DNA of 64,000 nucleotides, taken from Fibrivirga algicola (GTDB taxonomy: Bacteria > Bacteroidota > Bacteroidia > Cytophagales > Spirosomataceae). The position numbers were made by a program, and so were the translations under genes. The DNA lies in contig NZ_WAEL01000003.1 of the NCBI RefSeq assembly GCF_011742925.1, forward strand, positions 558,001-622,000, written 5' to 3'. Positions within the stretch are counted from its first letter, which is position 1; each line of letters starts with the position of its first letter. The notes beneath the pieces were generated by a model. It made no database searches. It was given only the letters and a program-made list of their open reading frames with translations, and was not told the DNA's origin. Positions 53,903 to 63,878 of the stretch are shown here, piece by piece.

Positions 53903-55495
53903 ATGCATTCGTTTACTGGCCAGAATTTTATTGGCTCCACAGCTAGTTCGCTTGGTGAGAACTCGTTTCAGGCATTCAGCACATTGGCCAACGACCTGCT
54001 GCCCGGCTCGTTTCACCAGGCAACGAGCGCCGAACTGGAGCAGGCCCTGACGCTCGCCGACACCGCATTCCCGATTTACAGCGAACTGCCCTACGCCCAA
54101 CGAGCCGATTTCCTGGACGTCATTGCCGACGAAATCATGGACCTAGGCCAAATTTTGCTGGAGCGTTGTTCGGCGGAATCGGGTTTGCCGTTGGCTCGCA
54201 TCACCGGCGAACGGGGACGTACCTGCGGCCAGTTGCGTCTGTTTGCCCAACTGCTCCGCGACGGCTGGTGGGCCGATGCCCGTATAGAAACTGCCCAGCC
54301 CGACCGCGCACCCTTGCCCAAGTCCGACATCCGGCGCATGTTCATTCCGATTGGGCCGGTGGCTGTGTTCGGAGCCAGTAATTTCCCGCTGGCTTTCTCA
54401 ACGGCCGGTGGCGACACGGCGTCAGCGTTGGCGGCTGGTTGTCCGGTGGTGGTAAAAGCGCACTCGTCGCATCCGGGCACCAACGAACTGATCTCGACGG
54501 CTATCATCCGGGCAGCGCAAAAAACGGGCATGCCCGACGGTGTTTTCTCGTCGGTTTATCTGGCGCATGCCGATGTGATCCGGTTCGTGCAGCACCCGAC
54601 GATCAAAGCCGTGGGTTTTACCGGCTCCCGTCAGGTGGGCATGCAACTGTTCAACGCCGCCGTTTCGCGCCCAGACCCGATTCCGGTCTATGCCGAGATG
54701 AGCGCCGTTAACCCGGTGGTGTTGCTGGAACAGGCAGTGCGAGTAGAAGGCGAAAAAATCGCCGCTCAACTGGCGGCATCAGTCGTGTTGGGGGCGGGGC
54801 AGTTCTGTACCAATCCGGGCTTGGTGTTGCTGGTCGATAGTGAGGCAGCGCAACAATTTCTAACCCATTTTGCCCGGCAAATGGGTAATACGGTACCGGC
54901 CACGATGCTTAACCGGAACATTCACAACGCGTATGTAAACGGCATTTCAGCCCTGCAAAGCAACAAAGCAGTCAACCTGTTGGCGGTCTCAGAACAGCAT
55001 CCTGAACCTGACCGCTACGAAGCACAGCCCGCCGCCCACGTTGTTCGATCGGCTGATTTTCTGGCCGATAAAGCACTCGGCGAAGAAGTTTTCGGCCCGG
55101 CAACGCTGGTGGTTCTGTGCAGCGATACAGCTGATTTACTACAGGTTTTAACCTCGCTCGAAGGTCAGCTAACGGCCACGGTTCACGCCCTTCCTGCCGA
55201 CGAACCAGCGGTACTGCCCATCCTTCGCGTGATGGCTCAGAAAGCGGGTCGGGTCATCTATGGCGGCTACCCAACGGGCGTTGAAGTGTGCCACGCCATG
55301 CAGCACGGTGGCCCGTTCCCCGCCACAACAGATGGGCGCTCAACGTCTGTAGGCACCGCCGCGATTAACCGGTTTGTCAGGCCGGTCGCCTATCAGGATG
55401 TCCCGGATCACCTGCTGCCCGCGCTCCTGCAAAATAGCAATCCGTTAAACAGTCTGCGCCTCATCAACGGATCATGGACACAAGCGGCTCTTTAG
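53903..55495 (+). CDS. 2-oxoglutarate semialdehyde dehydrogenase
   Basis: A 530-residue aldehyde dehydrogenase of the KGSADH group. FTGSRQVGMQLFNAAVSR holds the cofactor contact, YAEMSAVNPVVLL the general-base Glu, and LGAGQFCTNPGL the catalytic cysteine. It would oxidise 2-oxoglutarate semialdehyde to 2-oxoglutarate, the last step of oxidative pentose breakdown. The ATG at 53903 (MHSFTGQNFIGS) is the true start; the frame from 53672 runs through an intergenic repeat. It is the last gene of the locus and is followed by a 22-bp hairpin. Confidence 0.92.
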   Translation: MHSFTGQNFIGSTASSLGENSFQAFSTLANDLLPGSFHQATSAELEQALTLADTAFPIYSELPYAQRADFLDVIADEIMDLGQILLERCSAESGLPLARITGERGRTCGQLRLFAQLLRDGWWADARIETAQPDRAPLPKSDIRRMFIPIGPVAVFGASNFPLAFSTAGGDTASALAAGCPVVVKAHSSHPGTNELISTAIIRAAQKTGMPDGVFSSVYLAHADVIRFVQHPTIKAVGFTGSRQVGMQLFNAAVSRPDPIPVYAEMSAVNPVVLLEQAVRVEGEKIAAQLAASVVLGAGQFCTNPGLVLLVDSEAAQQFLTHFARQMGNTVPATMLNRNIHNAYVNGISALQSNKAVNLLAVSEQHPEPDRYEAQPAAHVVRSADFLADKALGEEVFGPATLVVLCSDTADLLQVLTSLEGQLTATVHALPADEPAVLPILRVMAQKAGRVIYGGYPTGVEVCHAMQHGGPFPATTDGRSTSVGTAAINRFVRPVAYQDVPDHLLPALLQNSNPLNSLRLINGSWTQAAL

Positions 55496-55520
55496 TCCGC
55501 AACAGGCTGTAGCTGACAGG

Positions 55521-55589
55521 TTCCTTTTCGCGTGTTGGCTTCGTGCCCTTCGACAGGCTCGGCGCGTGAAGCCAACACGCGAAAAGGAA
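55521..55589. terminator. 22-bp hairpin with a CCTTCGACAGGCTC loop
   Basis: Perfect 22-base arms (55521-55542 and 55568-55589) enclose a 25-nt loop that carries CCCTTCGACAGGCTC, the core of the repeat at 53711-53798. It lies between the convergent semialdehyde dehydrogenase and AraC genes and probably stops both. Confidence 0.75.
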
Positions 55590-55612
55590 AGTCTCTTCTG
55601 GCAATCAATACA

Positions 55613-56533
55613 CTAATTAAACGAGTGCTTGAACTCCAACGGAGAGACGTTGGTCTTGCTTTTGAAGAGTTTGCTGAACGATTGTGGGTGCTCGAAACCG
55701 AGGCGGTAGGCTATTTCGCTGACGGATAACGAGGTAGTTGTCAGGCTCTCTTTTGCCTTTTCAATTAGCTTAGTATGAATGTGCTGCTGCGTGCTTTGCC
55801 CGGTCAGCGAGCGCAGCATATCGCTCAGGTACGTTGGCGAAATCGATAGCTGGTCGGCCAGGTACTGCACCGTTGGCAGGCCCCGCTCCTGCACGTTGTC
55901 GCCATTGAAATAATCAGTCAGGATCGTTTCCATCCTCGTCAGCAGGTCGTTGTTGACGTGTTTGCGGGTGATGAACTGGCGGTTGTAAAACCGATTCGCG
56001 TAGTTGAGCAGCAGGTCGACATGCGATAGCATCACATCCTGACTGAACCCATCGATCGGCGCGTGGTACTCCTGTGCGATGTTCAGCATGATCGACTTGA
56101 TCATCGCCTCTTCTTTATCTGAGACGTGCAGGGCTTCGTTAACGGCGTACGAGAAGAATCCGTAGTCTTTAATGCCTTTCGCCAGCGCGTGGTTCAGCAG
56201 GAAATCGGGATGCACCGTCAGCCACCAGCCCGACATGGCCATATCGTCGGGCGTGACGGTCGAGATCACCTGACCCGGCGAAAAGAAGGTCATCACCCCC
56301 TCGTCGAAATCGTAATAATTCTGTCCGTATTTCAACTTGCCGGTGAAGCCTTTCTTGATGCAGATCGAATAGAAATTATAAACAAAACTCTGGGTCGGCA
56401 CATCGATGTGGCAAACGATGTCGCTCATGTCAATGACGCTCACCAGCGGATGGGCTGGTTTCGGCAGTTTCATCAAGCGGTGCAACTCCGAGACAGACTC
56501 GATGATGTAGGGGTGATTGGCTTCTTTTTTCAT
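55613..56533 (-). CDS. AraC family transcriptional regulator
   Basis: A 306-residue regulator with an N-terminal cupin-like sensing part and a C-terminal double helix-turn-helix (LADQLSISPTYLSDMLRSLTGQ and LSVSEIAYRLGFEHPQSFSKLFKSKTNVSPLEF). It starts 5 bp after the aldo/keto reductase gene on the same strand, so they form an operon and the reductase is a likely target. The ligand is unknown. Confidence 0.93.
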   Translation of the reverse strand: MKKEANHPYIIESVSELHRLMKLPKPAHPLVSVIDMSDIVCHIDVPTQSFVYNFYSICIKKGFTGKLKYGQNYYDFDEGVMTFFSPGQVISTVTPDDMAMSGWWLTVHPDFLLNHALAKGIKDYGFFSYAVNEALHVSDKEEAMIKSIMLNIAQEYHAPIDGFSQDVMLSHVDLLLNYANRFYNRQFITRKHVNNDLLTRMETILTDYFNGDNVQERGLPTVQYLADQLSISPTYLSDMLRSLTGQSTQQHIHTKLIEKAKESLTTTSLSVSEIAYRLGFEHPQSFSKLFKSKTNVSPLEFKHSFN

Positions 56534-56538
56534 AACGT

Positions 56539-57549
56539 TTACTGATCGACCATGCTCATGCCAACAGATTCATAGCGGTCGCCCGTCGATAGACCTAACG
56601 GAACAATAGCTTCCAGGCGTTCCAGTTCAGTGGCTGTCAATGTGATACTGGTTGCGGCGATATTTTGCTCAACGTACCTGACGCGCTTGGTACCGGGAAT
56701 GGGCAACGCTCCTTTTGCGATTGTCCAGGCGATCGCCAACTGCGACGGGGTGATTCCTTTCTCGCCAGCCATCGCTTTGATCGCCGCAACCAGGTCAAGA
56801 TTCTTCTGGAATTGCTCGCCCTGAAACTTGGGAATGCTGCGCCGAAAATCATCAGCCGGGAAATCGTCCGGGCTGGTAATATCGCCCGACAGGAAGCCAC
56901 GGCCCAGCGGTGAATACGCGACGAAGCCGATACCCAGTTCGGCCAGCCCCGCCAACGTACCCAGTTCTTCGGGGTTGCGCTCAAACAGCGAATATTCAGT
57001 TTGCAGGGCGGTGATGGGGTGAACTTGATGCGCGCGTTTCACGGTGTCCAGCGATACCTCCGACAATCCGACGTAGCCAATCTTGCCTTCTTTCACCAGC
57101 TCGGCCATAGCGCCAACGGTATCTTCAATAGGCGTGCTGGCGTCGAGCCGGTGGAGGTAATACAGGTCGATGTAGTCGGTACCGAGGTTTGTCAGCGACC
57201 GCTCGATGGCCTTTTTCACGTAGTCGGGCCGACCGTTGATCTGCCACGTAAGGTCACCGGCATCGTCGATCTCATAACCGAATTTGCTGGCGATAATATA
57301 CTGATCGCGGTTGCCTTTGATGGCTTTGGCCAGCAGCCGTTCGTTGTGCAGCGGACCATACAGATCGGCCGTATCAAGGAAGTTACCGCCCAGTTCGAGC
57401 GAGCGGTGGATGGTGGCGATGGCTTCCGTTTCATCGGATTTACCGTAGATATCGGCACCGGCAATCTGGGTCATGCCCATGCAGCCAAGCCCGATGGCTG
57501 GCACGACGAGTCCCTGGCTACCCAGGTTCATTGTTGGAACACTGTTCAT
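56539..57549 (-). CDS. Aldo/keto reductase
   Basis: A 336-residue NADPH-dependent oxidoreductase with the AKR tetrad: Asp and Tyr in NFLDTADLYGP, Lys in YIIASKFGY, and His in DLYYLHRLD. PIPGTKRVRYVEQN near the C-terminus binds the cofactor phosphate. It resembles the AKR13-like group that reduces a range of aldehydes. The ATG at 57549 (MNSVPTMNLGSQGL) was chosen; the longer frame runs into a GGTCA-containing upstream region. It is co-transcribed with the AraC gene. Confidence 0.92.
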   Translation of the reverse strand: MNSVPTMNLGSQGLVVPAIGLGCMGMTQIAGADIYGKSDETEAIATIHRSLELGGNFLDTADLYGPLHNERLLAKAIKGNRDQYIIASKFGYEIDDAGDLTWQINGRPDYVKKAIERSLTNLGTDYIDLYYLHRLDASTPIEDTVGAMAELVKEGKIGYVGLSEVSLDTVKRAHQVHPITALQTEYSLFERNPEELGTLAGLAELGIGFVAYSPLGRGFLSGDITSPDDFPADDFRRSIPKFQGEQFQKNLDLVAAIKAMAGEKGITPSQLAIAWTIAKGALPIPGTKRVRYVEQNIAATSITLTATELERLEAIVPLGLSTGDRYESVGMSMVDQ

Positions 57550-57576
57550 TGTCTTTCTGGTTTGTTGCGTCTTATT

Positions 57577-57610
57577 CTGACCATGCAAAGGTCAGTAAGC
57601 GCACCGGTCA
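57577..57610. promoter_or_regulatory. GGTCA-rich possible operator before the reductase gene
   Basis: CTGACC and GGTCAG form a 6-bp inverted repeat with a 7-nt centre, and a further GGTCA follows at 57606-57610, 16 bp from the previous one. Direct repeats of this spacing are usual for AraC-type binding. The evidence is short motifs only. Confidence 0.25.
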
Positions 57611-57771
57611 AAAAGTAGCCAAAGCCCGTATCGTTGTATCCAGAATGAGGAACGGGTGAAACAAAGCTATCAGGTACGCTGGATAAGCCAGACGCCCGAT
57701 TACTAAGTGCCTGATTAATTGACTTTCATCAGCCAGTAGTATTGGACCTACATATCAACTATATCCAAACC

Positions 57772-58347
57772 ATGAAAAAAACACTGATTGTAGGACTAAT
57801 GATGAGCGTTGCTACCCTGACCGGTTGCAGCAAAAAAGACACCGTAAAGCCGGGTGAAAACTCGGTAACAGCTTTCATTACCGAGAATACGTTAACGCCA
57901 GGCACCCGTACGTCGGGCCCCTGGGAACTGGGTATCGTATTCAGTGCTTCGGTAGCTGGCAAAATAACGGAAGTAGGGAGCAAAATGCCGGAGCCTGGCA
58001 GCTACCGGGTGATTGTCTGGGATTTCGATACGAAACAGGTACTACGCCAGAAAACAATCGAGCAAACCAGCCCCGATAAACTCACCCTCAACGGCATAGA
58101 TGCGCTGGCCCTAACGGCCAACAAGAAGTATGTAATCAGCGTAAATAACCAGTCAGATGGGGTAAACAAGAAGTATGCATTTACGGCTAAAACGGGAGGG
58201 GCTGACTTTATGCCGTTTACCAAAGGCAGCATCCTGGTCTATAACAGCTGTTACAGAAACACCGCTACACCCCTTTTCCCCGACGTTGTCAGCAACGTAA
58301 AATACGAGCTCTACGGCTACCCTGAGTTTACGTTCGTTCCCGATTGA
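57772..58347 (+). CDS. DUF4082-like lipoprotein
   Basis: A 191-residue lipoprotein with lipobox TLTGC followed by SKKD. The body (WELGIVFSASVAGKITEVGSKMPEPGSYRVIVWDF) resembles DUF4082 domains, beta-sandwich units often attached to sugar-active or adhesive surface proteins in Bacteroidota. Here it stands alone. The ATG at 57772 was chosen because it starts the signal peptide. The function is unknown. Confidence 0.75.
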   Translation: MKKTLIVGLMMSVATLTGCSKKDTVKPGENSVTAFITENTLTPGTRTSGPWELGIVFSASVAGKITEVGSKMPEPGSYRVIVWDFDTKQVLRQKTIEQTSPDKLTLNGIDALALTANKKYVISVNNQSDGVNKKYAFTAKTGGADFMPFTKGSILVYNSCYRNTATPLFPDVVSNVKYELYGYPEFTFVPD

Positions 58348-58361
58348 CAGTGATTTCGCCT

Positions 58362-58760
58362 TTATGTCTGCAGCAAGCCAGCCGTATACATCCGACTCTG
58401 CATGACGGCGGCGATCGACTGAGCCCTGAGCAGCGCTTCGCGGGTACGTTCGCCTGCGAAGCACTCGTTCAGTGTTTGGGTAAATAGGGTCAGCCACTGA
58501 TCGAAGTGGTCGGCTGAGATCGGCGTTTTCTGCGCCAGCTCAAAATGGGGCCGCATGGGGTTGCCCTGATACGTACCTGACCCCAGCAGAATACCCGACC
58601 AGAAAGCCGCTACACGAGGCAGGTGCGCCAGCCAGTCCACCTTCGCCACCTCGTCGAAGATGTAGCCGAGCTCAGCATCGTTCCGAACACGGTCGTAGAA
58701 ACGATCCAGAAAATAGGCAATATCCGCCTCCGATTCAATATCGTGTAGAGTCGTAGTCAC
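58362..58760 (-). CDS. Group III truncated hemoglobin
   Basis: A 132-residue globin, the second in the window. FLDRFYDRVRNDAELGYIFDEVAKVDW, HLPRVAAFWSGILLG, PMRPHFELAQ (heme-ligand His) and HFDQWLTLFTQTL match the globin at 40.6 kb closely, so they are probably paralogues. It starts 6 bp after the fatty acid desaturase stop on the same strand, which suggests a shared transcript. Confidence 0.9.
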   Translation of the reverse strand: MTTTLHDIESEADIAYFLDRFYDRVRNDAELGYIFDEVAKVDWLAHLPRVAAFWSGILLGSGTYQGNPMRPHFELAQKTPISADHFDQWLTLFTQTLNECFAGERTREALLRAQSIAAVMQSRMYTAGLLQT

Positions 58761-58766
58761 GGGCTT

Positions 58767-59516
58767 TTACATGTACGCTTCGTCGCGACCGAGGCGTAGC
58801 TTCAGGATGCCCACTTTATTGAGTAACAGAATCAACGGGTAGGCGGGGTCGAACTCGTGCCAGCGGAAGCCACCGAAGTTGGGACGGCCACCGAACTTGT
58901 GATGGTTGTTGTGGTACGATTCGCCCATCATCAGGAAATCGAAGGGAAGCAGATTTCTGGCGGTGTCTTCCAGCTTGAAGTTGGTGTATCCGTAGCGGTG
59001 CGCATACCAGTTGATGATCGCGCCATGCACAGGACCCATCAGGAAGTGAACAGGCAGCAATAAAAACAGCCAGGGCGAGGTGGCAAACTGGATGTAGAAG
59101 AGCGTATAGGCCGTTCCCCAGGCCAGCCGAACCGGCCAGCGGTCGCCCAGCCATTCCATGAATTGCCAGTTGGGCACGCCTTTTTTGAATTTGGCGGGTA
59201 CCGAGTCGCGGTCGTTGAGTATATCGTTGTAGATCACCCGCGTTTTCCACATCATGTCGAACAGATTCTTCGAGAATTCCGGCGAGTGCGGATCATTCTC
59301 GGTGTCGGCATGGGCGTGGTGCAGGCGGTGCATGATACCGTAGGCGCGGGGGCTGAGAAACGAAGAGCCCTGCCCAACGAAGGTCAGCGTGTAGAAGAAT
59401 TTTTCCCAGCCTTTACTCATCGTAAACATCTGATGGGCGGCGTAGCGGTGGAGAAAGAACGTTTGCATCAGCACCGACAGGTACCAGTGCGCCAAAAAAA
59501 AGAGGAGAATGATCAT
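58767..59516 (-). CDS. Fatty acid (acyl-CoA type) desaturase
   Basis: A 249-residue membrane di-iron enzyme. The three His boxes are HRYAAHQ, HRLHHAHAD and HNNHHKFGG, and the helices lie between them. It introduces a double bond into acyl chains using oxygen and electrons, which adjusts membrane fluidity. The ATG at 59516 begins right at the first helix (MIILLFFLAHWYLSVLM); the longer frame reads into a hairpin region. It is followed by a truncated globin gene 6 bp on. Confidence 0.92.
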   Translation of the reverse strand: MIILLFFLAHWYLSVLMQTFFLHRYAAHQMFTMSKGWEKFFYTLTFVGQGSSFLSPRAYGIMHRLHHAHADTENDPHSPEFSKNLFDMMWKTRVIYNDILNDRDSVPAKFKKGVPNWQFMEWLGDRWPVRLAWGTAYTLFYIQFATSPWLFLLLPVHFLMGPVHGAIINWYAHRYGYTNFKLEDTARNLLPFDFLMMGESYHNNHHKFGGRPNFGGFRWHEFDPAYPLILLLNKVGILKLRLGRDEAYM

Positions 59517-59553
59517 GTAGTAGTTGGCAACCGATTGTACAGTTGCAGGTAGC

Positions 59554-59640
59554 CTAGACCGGGCGGGTGGACCCAAGCCAGTTTCAGCGAAAAATCTATA
59601 GTAAGCCCGAAGCTAACGCGGTTCCGCCCGCCCGGTTTAG
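59554..59640. repeat. GC-rich hairpin upstream of the desaturase
   Basis: Arms 59554-59567 and 59627-59640 are complementary in 13 of 14 positions around CCGGGCGGG, with a 59-nt centre. It stands between two minus-strand genes and may end the upstream transcript. There is no T-tract. Confidence 0.5.
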
Positions 59641-59682
59641 AGTATTGCAGGTACGTTGCACCAGGTAACGCACGGGGGTCTG

Positions 59683-60111
59683 CTAGATCAGGTTAAGCAA
59701 CATCAGTTCACCAAGGAATGCCTGGCAGCGCTCTTTCATACGGTCATATTCGGCCGACACTGCCGAGATGATCGTGCTACTGGTAGACGGCTCAACGAAA
59801 TGCGGGTCGGGGCAAGACACCGTCGTAGCCGACGATGAACAGCTTGTACCGGTACAGACCACGTCGGCTCGCAGGTTGTGAATACGGGATTTCAGGCGGT
59901 TGAGCGATTGCGTGTACCCAACCAGCGGATGGTTCAGGCTCCGGAAACTGTCGCTGGGCAGATCGGCCAGTAACGCCAGTAGTTGATCAATTTCATCTTC
60001 GCTTTGTTCCAGGCTGGTTGCCCAGGCCTGATGCTGTGAGCGGCAGGTCTGTAAGGGCGTTTGAGTGAGTAAAGCAGCAGTCGTTTTCTGCAATTCAGTG
60101 GCGGTATTCAT
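59683..60111 (-). CDS. Hypothetical helical protein
   Basis: A 142-residue cytoplasmic-looking protein. The N-terminal half is helical and rich in Gln, Leu and Glu (TELQKTTAALLTQT, LEQSEDEIDQLLALLADLP). A Cys/Ser/Thr-rich middle (CTGTSCSSSATTVSC) with three cysteines follows, then a short helix. I do not recognise it. The ATG at 60111 was chosen among three in-frame ATGs. It is divergent from the cbb3 operon with the FNR-like box between, so it could share that control. Confidence 0.5.
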   Translation of the reverse strand: MNTATELQKTTAALLTQTPLQTCRSQHQAWATSLEQSEDEIDQLLALLADLPSDSFRSLNHPLVGYTQSLNRLKSRIHNLRADVVCTGTSCSSSATTVSCPDPHFVEPSTSSTIISAVSAEYDRMKERCQAFLGELMLLNLI

Positions 60112-60186
60112 ATGTATTGGGCTCATTGGTGCCGTAAAAGTGGGGACTACATTCACGCACGTACCTGACCCGGCTCAGGCTGATAC

Positions 60187-60200
60187 CTGATAAAAATCAG
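60187..60200. promoter_or_regulatory. FNR-like box before the cbb3 operon
   Basis: CTGATAAAAATCAG is a perfect 5-bp inverted repeat around four A, close to the FNR consensus TTGAT-N4-ATCAA. It matches the box at 35305-35318 in all but the spacer and one arm base. A T-rich TATCACTTT element at 60221-60229 fits a transcript start about 41 bp from the box centre. Confidence 0.65.
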
Positions 60201-60298
60201 TCCGCCCTGTAACTGAATTTTATCACTTTCCCGACTGACGAACCTCATCGGGAGCCCGGTAGATGCCCCCCAATTTTGGCCTGTCAACTATCAATGAT

Positions 60299-60541
60299 AT
60301 GGCTATCATCTTCTTCATGATTGGAATTAGCCTGTTTATGGCGCTGGGGTTTCTGGCCGCCTTCATCTGGTCGATGCGTACCGGTCAGCAGGATGATCTG
60401 TATACACCGGCAATGCGCATGCTACTCGATGACACAACCCCCTACACAGCGGTGGGTGAGCCCGGCGAGCTACTAAAAACGGCCCATACCGTTCCCCCCG
60501 ACTCACGGCCCAATCCAGCCATCATACTACCTGCCGCCTGA
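60299..60541 (+). CDS. ccoS: cbb3 oxidase assembly protein CcoS
   Basis: An 80-residue protein with one N-terminal membrane helix (MAIIFFMIGISLFMALGFLAAFIWSMR cut to its start) followed by GQQDDLYTPAMRMLLDD, the CcoS hallmark. CcoS is needed for cofactor insertion into cbb3 oxidase. The ATG at 60299 gives the normal start; an ATG at 60263 would add twelve residues. It is the first gene of the operon, 34 bp before ccoNO. Confidence 0.88.
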   Translation: MAIIFFMIGISLFMALGFLAAFIWSMRTGQQDDLYTPAMRMLLDDTTPYTAVGEPGELLKTAHTVPPDSRPNPAIILPAA

Positions 60542-60575
60542 TTTGCCCAACCGTTACATTTTCCTCCGTTACCCT

Positions 60576-62780
<2,205 letters not shown>

Positions 62781-62788
62781 AAAAAGCT

Positions 62789-62845
62789 GGGAGTGGGGCT
62801 GGGGGCGTAAGTTGCCCCATACCCTACGCCCCCAGCCCCACTCCC
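62789..62845. repeat. 21-bp hairpin between ccoNO and ccoQ
   Basis: Perfect 21-base arms (62789-62809 and 62825-62845) with a 15-nt loop, made of GGGGCTGGGGGCG-type sequence. It stands inside the oxidase operon, with genes on both sides in the same direction, so it should affect RNA stability or partial termination. The G-rich arm resembles the repeat inside ccoI. Confidence 0.8.
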
Positions 62846-62855
62846 ACGCAACACA

Positions 62856-63026
62856 ATGTTCAAGCAATTCATAACCACTATTCCAGGTGCAGATGTGTAC
62901 ATGGTCGGCTCGTTTCTGACCTTCCTCGCCTTCTTCATCCTGATCGGCCTCTACCTGCTTCTGGCCGACAAAAATCAGCTCAATCAAATTAGTCGATTGC
63001 CGCTCGACGAACCCCAAGACGCCTGA
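62856..63026 (+). CDS. ccoQ: Small CcoQ-like cbb3 oxidase subunit
   Basis: A 56-residue protein starting MFKQFITTIPGADVYMVGSF. One membrane helix (FLTFLAFFILIGLYLLLADKN) is followed by a short polar tail with RLPLDE. Size, single helix and place between ccoNO and ccoP match CcoQ, which stabilises the oxidase complex. The stop lies 8 bp before the ATG of ccoP. It is too short for usual gene-size cut-offs. Confidence 0.8.
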   Translation: MFKQFITTIPGADVYMVGSFLTFLAFFILIGLYLLLADKNQLNQISRLPLDEPQDA

Positions 63027-63034
63027 TTGACCCC

Positions 63035-63871
63035 ATGAACGCACTCTTTCTAACCGTAAATGCCCCCAGCTCGGTCTGGAACCTCACCTCTGGCGAAGAT
63101 CTGCTGTGGGTAGTTATGCTGACGATCATTACCATCGGTATGATCCTGATTCTGGGGGTTACCATCTACCTGGCTTTCGTTTTGAAGAAAGCCCTCAACC
63201 CCGAACAAGCAACCGAAATTGCTAAACCGCAACTGTCGTTCTGGCAGCGCTTCAGTGGCTTACGTCCCCTAAGCCACGAAAAAGACCTGGCGCTGGACCA
63301 CACCTACGACGGCATTGTGGAACTCGACAATCCAACGCCCCCGTGGTTTATGTATCTCTTTTACAGCACGATCGCGTTCGGTGTCGTTTACCTGTTCCTG
63401 TTCCATATCGTCGGAAGCAGCGACCTCCAACTTGCTGAATACGATAAAGAGGTAGCCATGGCCGACGTGCAGCACGAGGCCTACATCAAGCGGGTAGCGG
63501 GCTCGATCAACGAAAACACGGTTGCCTTTGTGAAAGACGCCAAATCGATCGACGACGGGAAAACACTGTTCACCCAATACTGTGTTGCCTGCCACGGCAA
63601 TGCCGGGCAGGGCGGCGTTGGCCCCAACCTGACCGACGACTACTGGCTGCATGGCGGCTCGGTACAAAAGGTATTTCACACCATTACGGAAGGGGTGCCC
63701 GAAAAAGGGATGATGTCGTGGAAAAAGCAACTAAACCCGCTACAGGTACAGCACGTAGCCAGTTTCATTCTGTCGCTGCAAGGATCGAAACCAGCCGGTG
63801 GTAAAGAACCACAAGGCGAAAAAGAAGCCCCTGCCTTAACTGCACAAGGTGAGAAAGTAGCGGCGAATTAG
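63035..63871 (+). CDS. ccoP: cbb3 oxidase subunit III, cytochrome c
   Basis: A 278-residue protein with two membrane helices (one near the N-terminus and one near PPWFMYLFYSTIAFGVVYLFLFH) and a periplasmic cytochrome c domain. It has a single heme motif CVACHG near residue 183 with a Met ligand in EKGMMSWKK. Proteobacterial CcoP has two hemes; the single-heme form is usual in Bacteroidota. The C-terminal tail is Lys/Glu-rich. Confidence 0.94.
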   Translation: MNALFLTVNAPSSVWNLTSGEDLLWVVMLTIITIGMILILGVTIYLAFVLKKALNPEQATEIAKPQLSFWQRFSGLRPLSHEKDLALDHTYDGIVELDNPTPPWFMYLFYSTIAFGVVYLFLFHIVGSSDLQLAEYDKEVAMADVQHEAYIKRVAGSINENTVAFVKDAKSIDDGKTLFTQYCVACHGNAGQGGVGPNLTDDYWLHGGSVQKVFHTITEGVPEKGMMSWKKQLNPLQVQHVASFILSLQGSKPAGGKEPQGEKEAPALTAQGEKVAAN

Positions 63872-63878
63872 GTACGTA

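Noticed and set aside
57692-57715. Possible FNR-like box (CTGATTAATTGAC ... ATCAG)
   Set aside because: The two halves are 12 bp apart rather than 4, so it does not fit the motif.
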